64,000 bases of DNA from Sipunculus nudus (Eukaryota > Annelida > Sipuncula > Golfingiida > Sipunculidae): the NCBI GenBank assembly GCA_026874595.1, contig CM049315.1:5640664-5704663 (forward strand), written 5' to 3'. Positions 35,928-48,950 of the stretch are shown in pieces (position 1 is the first letter of the stretch; each line of letters starts with the position of its first letter). Both the position numbers and the translations under genes were made by a program. The notes beneath the pieces are model-generated. The model was given only the letters and a program-made list of their open reading frames with translations. It was not told where the DNA came from and did not search any database.

Positions 35928-37860
35928 TTGAAAGTCTTGCAGATACACTTTCACCAGTGTTCCTTTTTACAGGTTTATTTTCACTGCATACGGGTATTGA
36001 TGTCTGATGATACTGTGTGGTTGAATATGTGTCCAACCAATCTAATTATATTTCACAACCTATATCCGTCACCCTCTGTTTTTTTCAACAGTAAGGAAGT
36101 CAGCAGGTATGCATTATCCTACAATATAGTGACACACAGGCAAAACCTCGCGTTTCTTATTTCGTTTCTTATGTAATTAAAATGGAATATAATAGTTATT
36201 ACCTTCTTACAGAGTAAATATTTCGCTTTTGCTTATGAGAGCAGACGCAGTGGAAAGTCAAAGTCAAGTCGTCTTCATCATGGTCGTATTTAATGAGCGC
36301 TGTTGACCATATGTACATATGTTAAGGCGTCTTCGGGCATTCAAACATTATCTGAATTACAATATTGACAACCGGATCCAACTGATCGAAATATGCGGGC
36401 CCTTCAAGCGGGCCATGCACAACCAAGACAAACCGTAATATTTTGTGCTTCCTGGTGAAGTTATGCTTGTATTTCTCGTGAGAGTATAACCCCTTCACTC
36501 TAAGTTTAACAATTGACAAAATAGCCATTGTGTTATAAATACTTATTTTCAATCCCGTGGTTATGTTGCTCAGAGGTTATAAAAAGCTGATTATCTTATT
36601 GGAAGTATTACACTATTATGTACGCTCTATTTAGATGGAGGACAGTAGAACTATACTTTGATATGTCATATCATAATAACATATAACAGTGTATGACCAT
36701 CTTATATTTTAAAATGAACAACGAGTGTGTTTGCGGAGTTTTCATAGTTCAATTAGGAAGGCTTATTGTTGAGAGGTACAAGACAGTTTTATCATCTGTA
36801 AATCTCATCCACAGTCTCTTCATACAAAGTGTCTAAAGTATTTTGTCCGTCCCTAACTGTTGTTTTAAGTTTACATATATTTTTTTTTCTTTCCCCTCTG
36901 AACAACATTAAATAAACTGACCGGCCTGATTGTTTGTCTGTGACAGCTGCTTGATTTTATTGATAATAATTTCTGATTATATTAACTTTTGTTCAAGAAT
37001 GCCTTTTATGAGAAGACCTGGAAAACTAATCACACATTTGAGATCTGAGATGCGATTTGATTGTACTTTTATATACATTATTTAATTCCTATAAATTCTA
37101 AGATACTAGATACGTCAATCAAGAGAAAGGAAATGAGATTAGTAAACCATACTTCGGGAACTATTTGTATAGCTTCCTCATTTTTGTAGTTTGCATTTTC
37201 TATCTAATACTTGATTGGAATGAGGAGATTTTTTATTCAGAGTCATGTGCAAATTAATAACTTTTTTAACAAGGAGGTATCCCAGTTTACCTATGAATTG
37301 AAATATTTACATGCATACATTATATTTAAATATTATGATGTAATTATAACTTGTAAATTCAGCAATAACTCTCTATTCAAGGAAGGCTAAGAGCAGGAAA
37401 TGAGTATTGTCTATAGCTATGACTGGCTCTTTGTCTTAAATCTACAGGAAACAGAATGGCTCATCCTTACATTGAGATTAAAGCTGATTAATATCTTTCT
37501 TATTGACACTGAGGAAAGTGCGCCGACATTTCCTTTTACTTTTTAGTAGTCTTTCATTCTTAAATGTTGTCTTACATTAACTCAATTTGCCTTATCCAGG
37601 GACAAGTTTAATTTTGTTAAGGTATTACATCAAATAAAGTAGCTTGATTATACTCGGTTAACGAACATTTTTCGCAAGTATTTTAACCATTCCTGTTAAG
37701 GAGTGTAAATAGTTCAATCAATATCATAAACATTTCAGTCTTAAAGTATGGAAAATATAACTTTTGGAGAAATTCCATCAGTAGATTACAGAGTGTGAGT
37801 CTTTACAATGTGTTTTCAATCCGAGCCTGTGGGCGAGTCTGCACTCAAGTCTGAGTCAAC

Positions 37861-39264
37861 ACTCAAAGCCTGCATCGCTTGAAAACCGGTACCTCTCTTG
37901 TCCCCATGACATCGCGATGTAGTCATGAGTTACTTATATTCATGTTGCCGTGAACATCATGCAGAGTCCTTGTGACAACAATTTAAAGCCCCTAAATTTG
38001 GTATAATACAATTTGTACTATACCATCAGAGTTTTAATTAAGTCATCCCCTTACTTTGTTAATTAGACTTAAGAATCTAATGAGTATACCTGCATGAGAT
38101 TAAAGAATTGCCATAACATCACAGAGAAATCTTTTGGTCAGTTCACAGTGGCATCAACTAGCATATATAGTCAAGTTTAACCTGGGTAGGATAAACAAAA
38201 TCGATATACCTCAATAATTCTGTGTGCGTACATGTTCTCTTAGATTAATCTACGGCTGTTTATGCATTATCCTAAACTTCAAATACCCGGCACATATTTA
38301 TTTATTGATACTACTTTTAATGCCATAACTTCTTCGCAGAAAGAGCGGGAATTAGAACTTTAGAAGAAAAATGTCACCAGTAAGCAGTAAAAAAACCTGA
38401 TCTATTCTTGCTTAAATTAAATAAACTTTATGTCTGCCAACAATTCCATTACACTTTAAAACATGCCAATATAAAATATATTTTAAGTACCTCCCAAATA
38501 ATATAACTGCTTGTTTTATTAATATATATTATATGATACCAACAGTAAACATAAACATGGGCCAAATTATATTAACGACTATCATAGCGAAAAACAAAAG
38601 TAGTTAAGCTTAATGAGAAGAGTATCAGAATCTAGTATCAGAAACATGTTTTATAGAGTTCGGTGTTTGAATCAGTGAAATCGTATTCCAGTCATGGTGT
38701 CACAGACAAGACAGATTCTAACTGGTTCTAGGGTTTTTGTTCTAAAGTGGTCAGTGCAGAAGGGGGTGGTTTGGACACTTTTTTTTTAATTTTTACACAA
38801 ACTTTACATCTCCATGCAGTGAAAATGATATAAAGAAACACAAACAGAAGAAAAAAAGGAACCTTCAGTACTGACACAATTAGCATATTTTGCGCTTGTG
38901 CTTTAAATAAAAGGAGACTTGCGATAATTACTAGAATGTTCATCAGTACAAAAGAGAGAACTATTATGTGGTTTTTCTGTCAGTTTGATGCATAAATTGG
39001 TTCGTGATACATAGGTACCTAGAGTAATATTCTTTGTCCTTATTTTTTGTGGTTGTGTACAGAAGATATATGACTTACTGTATCAGCAGGTCATTAGTTA
39101 ATTACTAATGCATGGTACCATTTTCCAGTGAAACTTTGTGGTTATATTTTGCTCACACTCAGGAATATATTTCCAGGCCACTGACACTGATATGGTAAGA
39201 AAATATCTGTTGCAGATTTAACAGAGTGCCATGACGATTACAGTTCATCCCTGGCGATGCCACC
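37861..39264. other. Intergenic, no gene recognised
   Basis: AT-rich. A 71-codon minus-strand ORF at 38728-38943 has a hydrophobic N-terminus and is not assignable. The immediate 5' flank of the 39-kb receptor ends in a good start context (CCACCATG). Confidence 0.5.
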
Positions 39265-40253
39265 ATGTTCAGCGGAGTAAATAACACACAACCCGAGCAA
39301 GCATATGGCGACGTACCATGGATCGTCCGAAGAATCTACGTAGTTATATTGTCTTTACTCTGTGTGATCATATGCATAGGGAATGGATTATTTATAATAG
39401 TTTATTTTCTTGCCAAAATAGAAGCCTACAGAAAGATCGGCACCTACCTCTTCCTTTTAGTAGGACTAACCCTGCCGTATGAAGCCTTGACAATGCATAA
39501 CCCCTGGTTTGAGAAGAAGCTAGAATTATGTCTTCTTCGGTATGTATTACTCTCACTCTTCATGACAGTGTCATTGCTGATCATTGCTTTGATAGCGACG
39601 GACCGTTACATTGCCATTCATTGCCCGCTGCGATATCCAGTTGCTGTTACTAAAGGAAAATGTCACCTTGCTGTTTCTGTCGTCTGGATACTAGCCTTCA
39701 CAATCGTTGTTATCGGACCTATTGTTTCATTGAAAGAATACGATTCTTCGCAGAGTTTCAAATGTGAGCTTATATTGGTGTTGAAATGGGAATACTATGC
39801 ATTCGTAATGATTCCTACTTTAATCTCAATAACAGGTTATGTAGTTGTCATGTATGTTTTGCTATTCCTAAGAGTTGCAAGGTACAGAAAGGAAATGAGA
39901 TCTTACACAACTTCAAAAGAAATGAGCTCATCAATTGGCCCTGAAATTCGGGTCGCAGTCACAGGATTTGTGGTGATAGGGACTTTTTTTTCTCTCGTGT
40001 TTGCCCGTGTTTCTGATCATTACCGTGCAAACATATGGATTTTTTTATGAACGACAGGAAATGGAACCGCAGTAGGACTATTGCAACATTCCCCGCGATA
40101 TGCAACTCGGCTTTTAATTCTTTCATCTATGCATGGCGAATGCCCATGTATCGGAAAAGTCTAAGAAGACTCTTTGGCCGAGGAAAGAAATCTGAACGAA
40201 GCTCATATGAGGTGAGGAACGTAAACAATTGTTGTTGCACTTGCAAAATGTGA
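39265..40253 (+). pseudogene. Receptor with TM2 deletion and two T-run frame breaks
   Basis: Starts MFSGVNNTQ in a CCACCATG context, with an NNT glycosylation site in the N-terminus. Helix 1 reads GNGLFI. Between YRKIGTY and LVGLTLPY, 21 bases are missing relative to the 62-kb paralogue (TYFYFHLSCADLLVGL), removing the conserved helix-2 LxxAD without changing frame. DRYIAIHCPLRY and SFKCELILVLKWEYY are intact. In helix 6 the frame changes at a T8 run (39984-39991) and again at a T7 run (about 40039-40045). The last segment gives SRTIATFPAICNSAFNSFIYAWR, then a Cys-rich tail (CCCTCKM) that could be palmitoylated. AATAAA at 40325-40330 could be the poly(A) signal. The frame breaks may be homopolymer errors; the TM2 loss is not. 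Confidence 0.8.
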
Positions 40254-41524
40254 ACCAAAAGATGAGACAAGGAACGGGAAGTGGAATATATGGTTGTTTC
40301 TTGACAGTCACGATGTCTTTGTTAAATAAAATAAAAGAAAATAACACATATTGCTTGTTTTATCGCACGTAATGCTTTTATGCCCATTCTTCTACTGCTA
40401 TGCTCAAGTCGCCTAAAAGTTGATGGCCACTCGCATGATCCTTGCAACATTAGTCGGCAGAACAGGAGCTAAAATTCCTACATCTATATTATCGTTTATT
40501 GTGGTAAGCTATCTTTAACCTCACCCGCGTATGTCTGGATCCAAAACAAAGCAATGATGGTCTTAAGTTCTGTAAGAGTGTCCAGTCATATATCGAAGTT
40601 TATCACATTTTTTATTGGAAATCAGCGTCGTATTAATCGGTATCAGTTCTGTTTGCAAACCCATTTTTATTTGAATTGGCAAATGCAGCTGTAGCCATCG
40701 TAATTCACCATAGGGGTCAACTAGGGCTATACTGTTTATCATAGTTGTACTACTCCATAAACAATATAAGATTTAATAACTAGGTCGGCTATTCGTAACA
40801 CACCCAAGGTAGTACGAGACTAACAAATACAAGAGTAAATTGGTAAGCAAGTGATTGCTCATTTGAGCAATGAACCATTACCACTACGGCCAATAGTCGT
40901 TATAGAGTGATTCATTTGATTGTCGTGGAGCGAGCAAAGTGGTCGGTGGTCATCATTACAGGCTGGTCGCGCTACCGGGAGATGGCCACATAAAAAGTGC
41001 ACAATAAGCATACTACCCTTATTATGTAAAAGGAACTATAAAAAATGGTCTCTTTCTCTGACTTGCGTAGCTTATAAGAAGTAGTCATGATATCTATAAG
41101 GCCATACGCCTTCCATATAATTATAAATAACAATAGGGTGATGACAAAATAGGAATGCAAGGATTTTCAACATCAGTCCATACTGAGCAGTTGAATTCCT
41201 CTCCATACTGAGCGGTTGATATCCTCTCCATACTGAGCAGTTAAATTCCTCTCCACACTGAGCAGTTGAATTCCTTTCCCTCAGACTAACCACTGAGTAC
41301 AAGGCTATCTATTTGAACCTCTTTTCTGTCCATTTTGTCCCACTTACTAGGAATGATTTGTTCACATCTGTTTATCTACACGCCAGGGTTGTATACTGCA
41401 GTCAGATTTGCTACTTAAAATACCACATATTTCATATTTCTTCTTGCAACAATACACTTTATTATATATCAAGCTTCCTTCATGTAGCTAGATATGTCAC
41501 TTAACTGCCATTTATACTTGTCAT
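40254..41524. other. Intergenic with a 25-bp repeat
   Basis: No gene recognised apart from the poly(A) signal noted for the 39-kb locus and a 25-bp tandem repeat at 41177-41276. Confidence 0.55.
41177..41276. repeat. 25-bp tandem repeat, 4 copies
   Basis: Unit TCCATACTGAGCAGTTGAAT followed by TCCTC; four copies with one to three changes each. Confidence 0.9.
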
Positions 41525-41800
41525 TTTTAACATTGATGCTGGTATTCGACTGATACTTTGGAGGTTCTAACCTTTCTGCGCTTACCTATTTTTGCGACCC
41601 AAGCACGATCGTACTGTGCGATGGCCATAACTTGCACAATGTCCATGATTCTAGGGAATATCGCGCCGCTTTTATCAAAGAAAATTTCAAGAAGAAACTT
41701 TTTATACTATCAGTTGTCATTTTACTTTTTGTTCATGAGGGTATGCATTTATACACAGTTATCCATGTGTTTATATTTATTGGAACCTTCATAGTCCAGA
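41525..41800 (+). pseudogene. Receptor relic, helices 3-5
   Basis: GTATTCGACTGATAC aligns with VDRY, the Arg codon now TGA. Helix 4 is read as ARSYCAMAITCTMSMILGNIAPLL (compare HLAVCTAWILAIITNVIAPLLL). In another frame SCHFTFCS-stop-GYAFIHSYPC parallels ECHMILIFKLEYFAYIQIPV (loop 2 and helix 5). Nothing convincing remains of helices 1, 2, 6 or 7. Confidence 0.65.
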
Positions 41801-43788
41801 CACACAACACTTCCCGAATGTCGTGAAGCTGCTTTGAGTGTTCTGCTTAATTACAGAAACATCTTTGAGATACATCTTCAGAGTCAGACAGCTTTGTAGA
41901 AGTCAAAATTGAAAATAAAATCAACATACTTAAATCTTTTTTCTTGGCTTAACATGTCCACAAACAATGAAAATGATATAAGAAGATATAAGATATTCGA
42001 AACAATTCTCCAATATCCAATACGGTAGTAGATGTGATTTTTCTTGCTTGCAAATATCCATGTTTCCGGAAAATTATTCTGGGATTGAAACAATATCCAA
42101 ACCTTAAAGACTATGAAGTAACAAGCCGAATAGTATTTAGATAAATGATTTAAAGAGACTTGATAAACAACCTCGGAATGAGGTTCCACATCAACTGAAA
42201 ACTAAATTTGTCCTTTGTAAGGATTGACGTATAACTTGTTGTTTACAATGCAGAAACCTTCAACTTTTATCGTATTTGCAATTTTAATATCACATTCTAA
42301 CTCGAATTAATTTTCGTTATAATTCCTCTTGTGGCCATGTTTAGTGATCCTGTAACTAATATGTTAGCAAAATAGCTAAGAACTGCTGAAGAGAGAAAGA
42401 TATCTTGTGTTACTTCTTATAGTACGGACTTATCAGTTACTACAGACTTTAGATGAGAGAATATGAAGCAGACAGAGATGGATGAATACTTTTTTATGGC
42501 ACTTGCGATGGTTAGGTTGATTGGGAATTTCTGTTATGCACCCTTCTCGTCAATATCCTGGAAACTCGTGTGACTCTATATCCAATGAGAGGAAATGAAA
42601 CGACCACTGCCTATTTCAAATCTGGATTTCTGCTGGAACACCCTTGCTTTGCAGGAACATATATTAGACGTGCTGTTAAACATGGATACCGCGTGGTGTG
42701 TGAGTACCTGTTATCTGAAGTATGAATTTGTCAAAGTCGTGTATAAACGCGGAAGAATCTGATGTTTGTTTTCAATTACTTGTCAATAATCTATCTGTTG
42801 AAGGCCTATTCTTTGTATGATCGACTTATGAAAAGTATTCTTATGTTATACTGTGAAAGACTTTTACGCCAATATATGATTCTTTGTATTAAAAAATATC
42901 ATAAATAAAAACCATGGTCTACGTATATAATGTTAATGTGCTCAACATAGGTCATCAGGAGTTTACAAAACAATGAAACCTAAATCAGCTAATATGAACC
43001 ACACTATAGACCCCAACAAAAAACGAAGTGAAAACTATAAAAGGGAACTGAATAACTGTAGAGCAAGACTTATCTCAAAGAGATTTGTGAAAATTAATAG
43101 AGAAAAAAAGAGTACATGAAGCAACATATGGACAGACTCATGGGACACTTTAAACGAGAAAAATATATGCGAAGGCAAAGTTTAATGAAATGTAGCTTCA
43201 CCCTCTCCGTTAGCAGGTCTGTATAACCATCATAACCAATGGGAGGCGAGCTAGAGCACTGTGTTTAATAAATGTGATATTATCTCAATTACGGAGCACC
43301 GTAATAACCATTGTTTCACTCTTACAATAGTTATATAAATCATTCCACTAAATTACCACTAACTTTAGGTCATTATGTATCCCGCACCACATATATTATA
43401 TATTACATTTCTGATCATATATTCGCGAGTCATGCACTGCTAATAACAATAAAATCACAGTATAACCATTTATACAAAATAACTTCCTAACATTCTTGTA
43501 TGATTTGAACTATATGGGACAATGATAATTCACAACCCCTGTCATAACCAGATTCACACTGAACCTTATATAAACAGCAAGCATTATTTTGAATATTTGA
43601 AGGATTTTATATACGCTCATGAACATGACTATTTTATTAAAAAGAGACCAGCAAGACAATATATTAAATATAATGACATAGTGCAGAGATTTGCCCATTC
43701 AGATACTATAGGTACTGTTTCAGTTGGAAAGTTGCATGCCGTTAAATAACTTTTCCAAAATAAAGAAGTTTCATATTATAATTAATAA

Positions 43789-43947
43789 ATTAAGGGTAGT
43801 CATCTTAGTTTATCCTAATTATTTTCCTATATACCTGCCACGCATCCGACAGAGAACTTTAAGAAGAAGAAGTTAAGGGTTCTCATCTTTGTTTATCTCA
43901 AATATTTTCCTATTTACCTGTCACGTATCCGACAGAGAACTTTAAAT
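43789..43947. repeat. Direct duplication of about 80 bp
   Basis: Two adjacent copies ending CATCCGACAGAGAACTTTAA and GTATCCGACAGAGAACTTTAA. Confidence 0.8.
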
Positions 43948-44174
43948 CATGGCTTACAAAGTAAACCTCAACAGCAACAACAATAATATAATTATCTTCA
44001 AAGAGGGATAAGAAATTTCATAAATTGAGATTTACAATATACTAGTCAACCGAACATATTGATAACAATCCGTTACTAACAAAATAATGTTTACCCGGCC
44101 ACCTTCGAAATCAGCTGAAGTGGTTTTGTTAAAATAAACACAAATAAAGTTGATACGTTTTCTAATTAACAGGT

Positions 44175-44480
44175 GGTCAGCTAAGCTTTAGAGATCACAC
44201 TTTGTCCGTCATCAGTCCGGTCGTCCGTTATCGGGAGACTGATCGTAACCGTTGCCCTTAGAAAATTATAACATCCAGGGAGGTCTTGGACTAATCTCCT
44301 TGGAATCCAGGAAATCAGGCTAGGGTGACCTAAAACATGATTTTGAGCACCATAGATGTCAGACAGGGCACAAAGCTTAACTATTTGACCTGAAACTTCA
44401 TAAACAGGGAGTTATCTGTCGTTTGTTCCCCTTGAAGTCTCCTACGGAACCTGAAATTAGTTCAGTAACATATTTACACT
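44175..44480 (-). mobile_element. Solo relic of the tandem-unit element family, reversed
   Basis: The complement reads TAACGGACGACCGGACTGATGACGGACAAAGTGTGATC, the same end module as at 31225-31335 and 51217-51303, followed inward by matches to the unit (CAGGGCACAAA, GGTGACCTA, complement of the array consensus). Confidence 0.65.
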
Positions 44481-44889
44481 TTTTGCACAAACAGGTTGTT
44501 CCCCCGTTGTCTCTCATAAAGTCGTTGAGCGAATAGATTCCCTTGGTATTCCTAAATTACATTTTTCGGTCTTTCAGTAACTGAAACTAATTTCGAAACA
44601 GGAAGTGACGTGTACAAATAATAATATGTAGGCCTTATTTATAGCCCGCATATATGAAATAACTATTGGTTAATTATACATTGTACATTGATGGTTACAT
44701 GAAACCATGTACAAACAAGTGGAAGTGTGGTGTTTGTTTTCCCTAGAATAAAGGATAGGTTCGGGCGCAAAACCTGTTGGAACTGTAATCTTCCTTATCG
44801 AGGGGTACCGGGCTGCCGATAGCACATGGTAAATAAAACGTCATTAGATATGCCTATCAACCAACGATTCAGAAACCAGCAGTTTTAAA

Positions 44890-44965
44890 GCAAATTGATA
44901 TTCGAGGCTGAACATGTTTTCAATATATGTATAATCCAGGTTGAATGTGTATTCAGTGTTCTCTA
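44890..44965. repeat. Two or so diverged units of the 33-bp minisatellite upstream of the start codon
   Basis: GATATTCGAGGCTGAAC, then a 33-bp unit ending ATAATCCAGGTTGAAT, then GTGTATTCAGT; same order and phase as the array at 3618-3907. Confidence 0.75.
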
Positions 44966-44978
44966 TAACGTTCCGTCT

Positions 44979-45995
44979 ATGAAGATGGATGGCTTTTTGG
45001 AGGAACATTCCTGGAGATCCACCAATTTTAAAAACTATACAGAAGTCTCGACTACAATCCATTCTCCCAAGGATTTATCAAGAAACAAGCGGATCATTTT
45101 CCTTGCGACTTATTCTGTTCTTTGTTTTCTGATTTGTGGCGGCAATGGGCTCTTCATTTATGTTTACCTGCGATCGACAATCGAAGGTGTCAGGAAAAAC
45201 TCGATGTATTTCTTATTTCACCTTGCAAGCGCGGATTTCATGGTAGGATTAACCTTGGCCTACGAAGCAGCAGTTATATGGAGTCCTACCCTGGAAGGAA
45301 ATCCGATCGCTTGTGTTTTGCGATATCTTCTTCTAGAACTGTTCGTTCTGGTATCTGTTCTTATTCTTCTTATCATTGCGATCGACCGATATGTGGCCAT
45401 AGCTTTCCCATTACATTACAACTCGTTGGTCACACGTGGAAAGTGTTATGTGGCTATCTTGACAGCATGGATATTGGCGTTAATTCTTACAATACTCGCA
45501 CCGCTGTTGTTATTGAGACATCAAATTATCTTTCGCTGTCATATTATTCTCTTATTCAAGCGAGAATATTTTGCCTTCATACAAATCCCTGTGGTTTTAT
45601 TTTTAACGGTGCTCATTGCTGTTATAAACCTGATGTTAGGCATAAAGGTATTGAGACTTAAAAGAGAACTAAGGAACAATTTTGGTATAGCCTGTGAAAC
45701 GCCGCTGTCGAGACCCGAAGTCAAAGTGGCAGTAACTGCCGTTATAATTATCGGTGTATTCTTTATTTGTTTTCTGCCTTTCTTCTGTGTACTGGCATTG
45801 CAGACATATTGGTCACCTAAGGGAAATGAACGTTTCAACGGATACAAGAAGTATCTTTCATTACTTTCAATATCAAATTCTGCACTTAATGTAATAATTT
45901 ATACCTGGCGTGTTTCATCGTTTCGTCGAACTTTGAAGTGGCTTCTGTGTAAAAATTCGGAAGGTGCTCTGCGTCAACGCCTGTTTGACACGTAG
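44979..45995 (+). CDS. Intact class A (rhodopsin-like) seven-transmembrane receptor, orphan
   Basis: Single exon, 338 residues from the ATG at 44979 (a second ATG at 44985 is equally possible). The frame is open further back to 44895, but that part is diverged 33-bp minisatellite and is excluded. N-terminus with an NYT glycosylation site (residue 19). Helix 1 GNGLFI (Asn 56), helix 2 LASADFMVG (Asp 86), helix-3 Cys 112, DRYVAIAFP (136-144), loop-2 Cys 187, FFICFLPFF with Cys 264 and Pro 267, NVIIY (304-308) without the proline, then a basic tail with LLC at 322-324, a possible lipidation site. This is the intact counterpart of 3925-4757 and the only complete plus-strand member. Expected at the plasma membrane, coupling to a G protein; ligand unknown. 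Confidence 0.92.
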   Translation: MKMDGFLEEHSWRSTNFKNYTEVSTTIHSPKDLSRNKRIIFLATYSVLCFLICGGNGLFIYVYLRSTIEGVRKNSMYFLFHLASADFMVGLTLAYEAAVIWSPTLEGNPIACVLRYLLLELFVLVSVLILLIIAIDRYVAIAFPLHYNSLVTRGKCYVAILTAWILALILTILAPLLLLRHQIIFRCHIILLFKREYFAFIQIPVVLFLTVLIAVINLMLGIKVLRLKRELRNNFGIACETPLSRPEVKVAVTAVIIIGVFFICFLPFFCVLALQTYWSPKGNERFNGYKKYLSLLSISNSALNVIIYTWRVSSFRRTLKWLLCKNSEGALRQRLFDT

Positions 45996-48950
45996 GATGT
46001 TATTAATTCACCGCCCATTCCACCCCTTGATGTAGGTTGTATGCTTATCGTTAGAAAGTATTAAGTCTACTGTTTGTAAGCAAAAAGCTGCCTGTACTTC
46101 GCCCATGAAGAATATTAGACCAGAAATGAAATATTAAGTTTTACTGAAAGTGTCTAGTTCGTTGTTATTCAACACAACATGGTTATTTCACTGAAGTGTA
46201 ATAATGAATCCATCACTTGTTATTTAACACTGTTACGAAATAGCGATGTATATCATTTAAATTCCCTATCACACATATAGTTCACTGTTTATATAGCTTG
46301 TTTATAGTTTATATAAAATACAAAAGGTGATAAGATCTGACAAGAAAAAGATAAGGTCATGACGAATATTGTTCATACAACTTTTGTCCAGATAATGTGG
46401 AATAGGTCTCTTCCATTCATGGTAGTAAGAAACTAGGAAACTTGAGATTGAAGATCCTCGTTTTGCTCTCATCTGGGAGTGAATTGAGACCTGCAATTTT
46501 TATAGTTTTATAGCATTCTAGAATCATAATTCCATTTTCAAGGAGATAGATATTAAAGAAACCTGGTTTTGAAAGGAAATTTAAGTCAAGGCATGTGTCA
46601 AACAAATTTTATACAGCTGGTATTCTGTTTTGATTTGTTTGCATGTGCATAGTTCTTGCTTTCTCAATTATATTTATATTCTGAGGATAAGTAATAATAA
46701 GCATACTCAATTATTAAAAACTCCTCTTCTGCGCCGCGCTTTCAGAAAGTAAACAATATTTGTTTTTTAAACTAAATTTTTATGTTAAAAGATTTATCCG
46801 ATCATCCATTTCAAATCGGGTAATTTGATGTACAGTATTTAGGAAACACCAATTAATAATACTATGTGTTCTTTCTACACAAATTGTTAAAATGCCTTTT
46901 AAAATACTTTAAATAATTGAACCCCATTCCAAAGAAACACCTAATAGAATGTTCATAGACAGTGAAATTAAGAGGAGGAAACTAAAATTACTCCCGGGAG
47001 GGAAAACTAAGAATAAGACCATGATTCATTTGATAGAAAGTAGCCATCAAATCCAACACTTCGACAGTTACCAGTCCGTCCAACGCCCATCAATGACCAA
47101 CCAATAAAACTTGTTTTCCCTTCAACCATTTCCTATTATTCTTATTCTATTCAGGCTATACTCTTTGGAAACAAGCTCATTTCGCCTCGTGTCGTTAACC
47201 TATAAGTTACTAACCTATAAGGCTATAAGGCTGATATTTTCCGTTTTTCGTTAAAAAATATTAACACACAATGGCGCTCATTATGACGCCTAGCTGGCGG
47301 TAAAGGAATTTCCTTTCATATATATTTTGTCTTCACATAATCACAAGTAAAGAATTTTATAGATGCTCCTATACCGGAACATTGATTGTTCCAGTATGAA
47401 TAGGTAACTCAAGATCATTTACTGTTATTTAATTGCAATTCAGGTACCGGAATTAGTATTGTGGTTGATTCATCAATGGACTACTCTATTGAATTACATG
47501 CTTAGCTGAAAGGAACTGTATTTTCAATAAGATTGAGAAAACTTACTGGCGCGTCATCTTCCTTAACATAACTTAATCAAACAAAACCTTTTGATACCCA
47601 CAGTGCTTATTAACACATTTTGGATTTTGTAACAGAATAACTATGTGGTCGCATTATGTAAAATCCATTTAAAATGTTAACCAATGTGGCGATGCAGAAT
47701 AACCTTTTCTTAAAATGTCCTGTATACCATGTTATTGCTAATAAAAAATTGTATAAGTAGTCAGATGTGGGCATCAGCAGACTTTTGACCGATGTTTTAC
47801 ATTTCAAATGAAGGACATAATTCAGAGTCCACACTGCCTGTTAATATATCAACCACAATTACAAAAAAAATATTCACTTAGTCAAATTTCAGCATATGTT
47901 GTATGCACCCCGTGAATGAACATAACACTTACCGTTTCCTAAAATTGTACTTTATAGCATTTTGGATGTTAACACTTTGTAACAATTTAAAACTCAAAGG
48001 CGAAAATAAATCATTTAAATAGCTGGCCACTAAAATAGCGAAAAAGGCGAATGATTTCATTTTATTTAGCATCAACAAGAACCTTCTGCAATAATTGCTG
48101 TGAAAGTCAGGTGGGAACTGTAGTTGGTTCTCAGATTAATTTAGCAGGCCATTTGATGGGCTAGTGAATTAGCTGAAATGTATCACCGAAAGGAATTTTG
48201 CAGTTATATAGAGAACTTATGCCCCAACTTGTCCCTCCTGAGCGAAACCGACCTACAGTTTAGTTAGCTTTTTTTAAAAGAACCGTAAAGCACCAGTCAA
48301 AGGCCTGCTGATATACCTACATCTGACTGCTGAAACAACGTTATATTAAGCAAGTACCTGATGAACCACTACTTTCTAGATTTGCTTAAGGTGAATATTT
48401 CATTACCTTTGACACATGCTGACCAAAATACATACTAAATTTGCATACTTTTATCATCAGAAATGGCTTAACATAATATCCAGTATTCTAAATGTATGTT
48501 ACAAAACGATTTTGGGCCATCATTTGACCATTTAATCTATCTACATACTTGGAGGGGCATTGAGTACTCTATAGTTATTAGATTTTGACCGAGACGAAAA
48601 TCTCATGACCTTTCGACCCTTGCTGACCTCAATACTTACCTTCAATATTTTCATATTTTATATTTAATATTTTGACATGCAAATGGATCGATATTCATTG
48701 TTCCAGATCAAAAGCTATAGAGTTATGGTCATTTTTGTATGCCCCTAACATGGCTATTCTCACAAATTTATAATATTTATATCATTTGTTCATGTGCTTT
48801 TATTCTGTGTTATCCTTGGTGTTACGGAACCTTATATAAAGAGATCACGTATGCGTGATGAACACAAATTCTGTAACAGAGATAAAAAAAAAGTCAGATT
48901 CTGTAACACTAGACAGCGTGAAATGTCTAGGGGAATGAATAAAGAAGTCA
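45996..48950. other. Intergenic; first 750 bases duplicated at 4758-5500
   Basis: 45996-46745 is the shared 3' flank described at 4758-5500. Beyond that nothing is recognised; short ORFs at 46302-46605, 47610-47834 and 48794-49023 have no recognisable features. A T15 run lies at about 48955-48970. Confidence 0.55.

Larger units (their letters stand above)
31340..37860. repeat. Segmental duplication block III
   Basis: Homologous to block I on the receptor's 3' side (31355-31920 and 33975-34858 match about 60-620 and 630-1640) and to block II on its 5' side (35928-37860 matches 21905-25040 apart from the block II insertion). It contains a Helitron and one receptor. The remainder has no recognisable gene. 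Confidence 0.75.
41801..44889. other. Intergenic with small repeats
   Basis: No gene I can support. A 75-codon ORF at 43522-43749 is unassigned. A direct duplication of about 80 bp lies at 43789-43947 (TTTTCCTAT.TACCTG.CACG.ATCCGACAGAGAACTTTAA twice). At 44175-44480 is a reverse-oriented single-unit relic of the tandem-unit elements. Confidence 0.5.

Noticed and set aside
38728-38943. Minus-strand 71-codon ORF with IIFTAWRCKVC resembling helix 7 plus tail
   Set aside because: Only a few residues agree, no neighbouring helices; hydrophobic chance ORF is as likely.
43522-43749. 75-codon ORF with ordinary-looking residue composition
   Set aside because: No motif recognised, AT-rich surroundings, no neighbouring exons; cannot be supported as a gene.
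44895-44978. Longer N-terminus for the 45-kb receptor
   Set aside because: The extra 28 codons are minisatellite sequence; the ATG at 44979 matches the paralogue starts.
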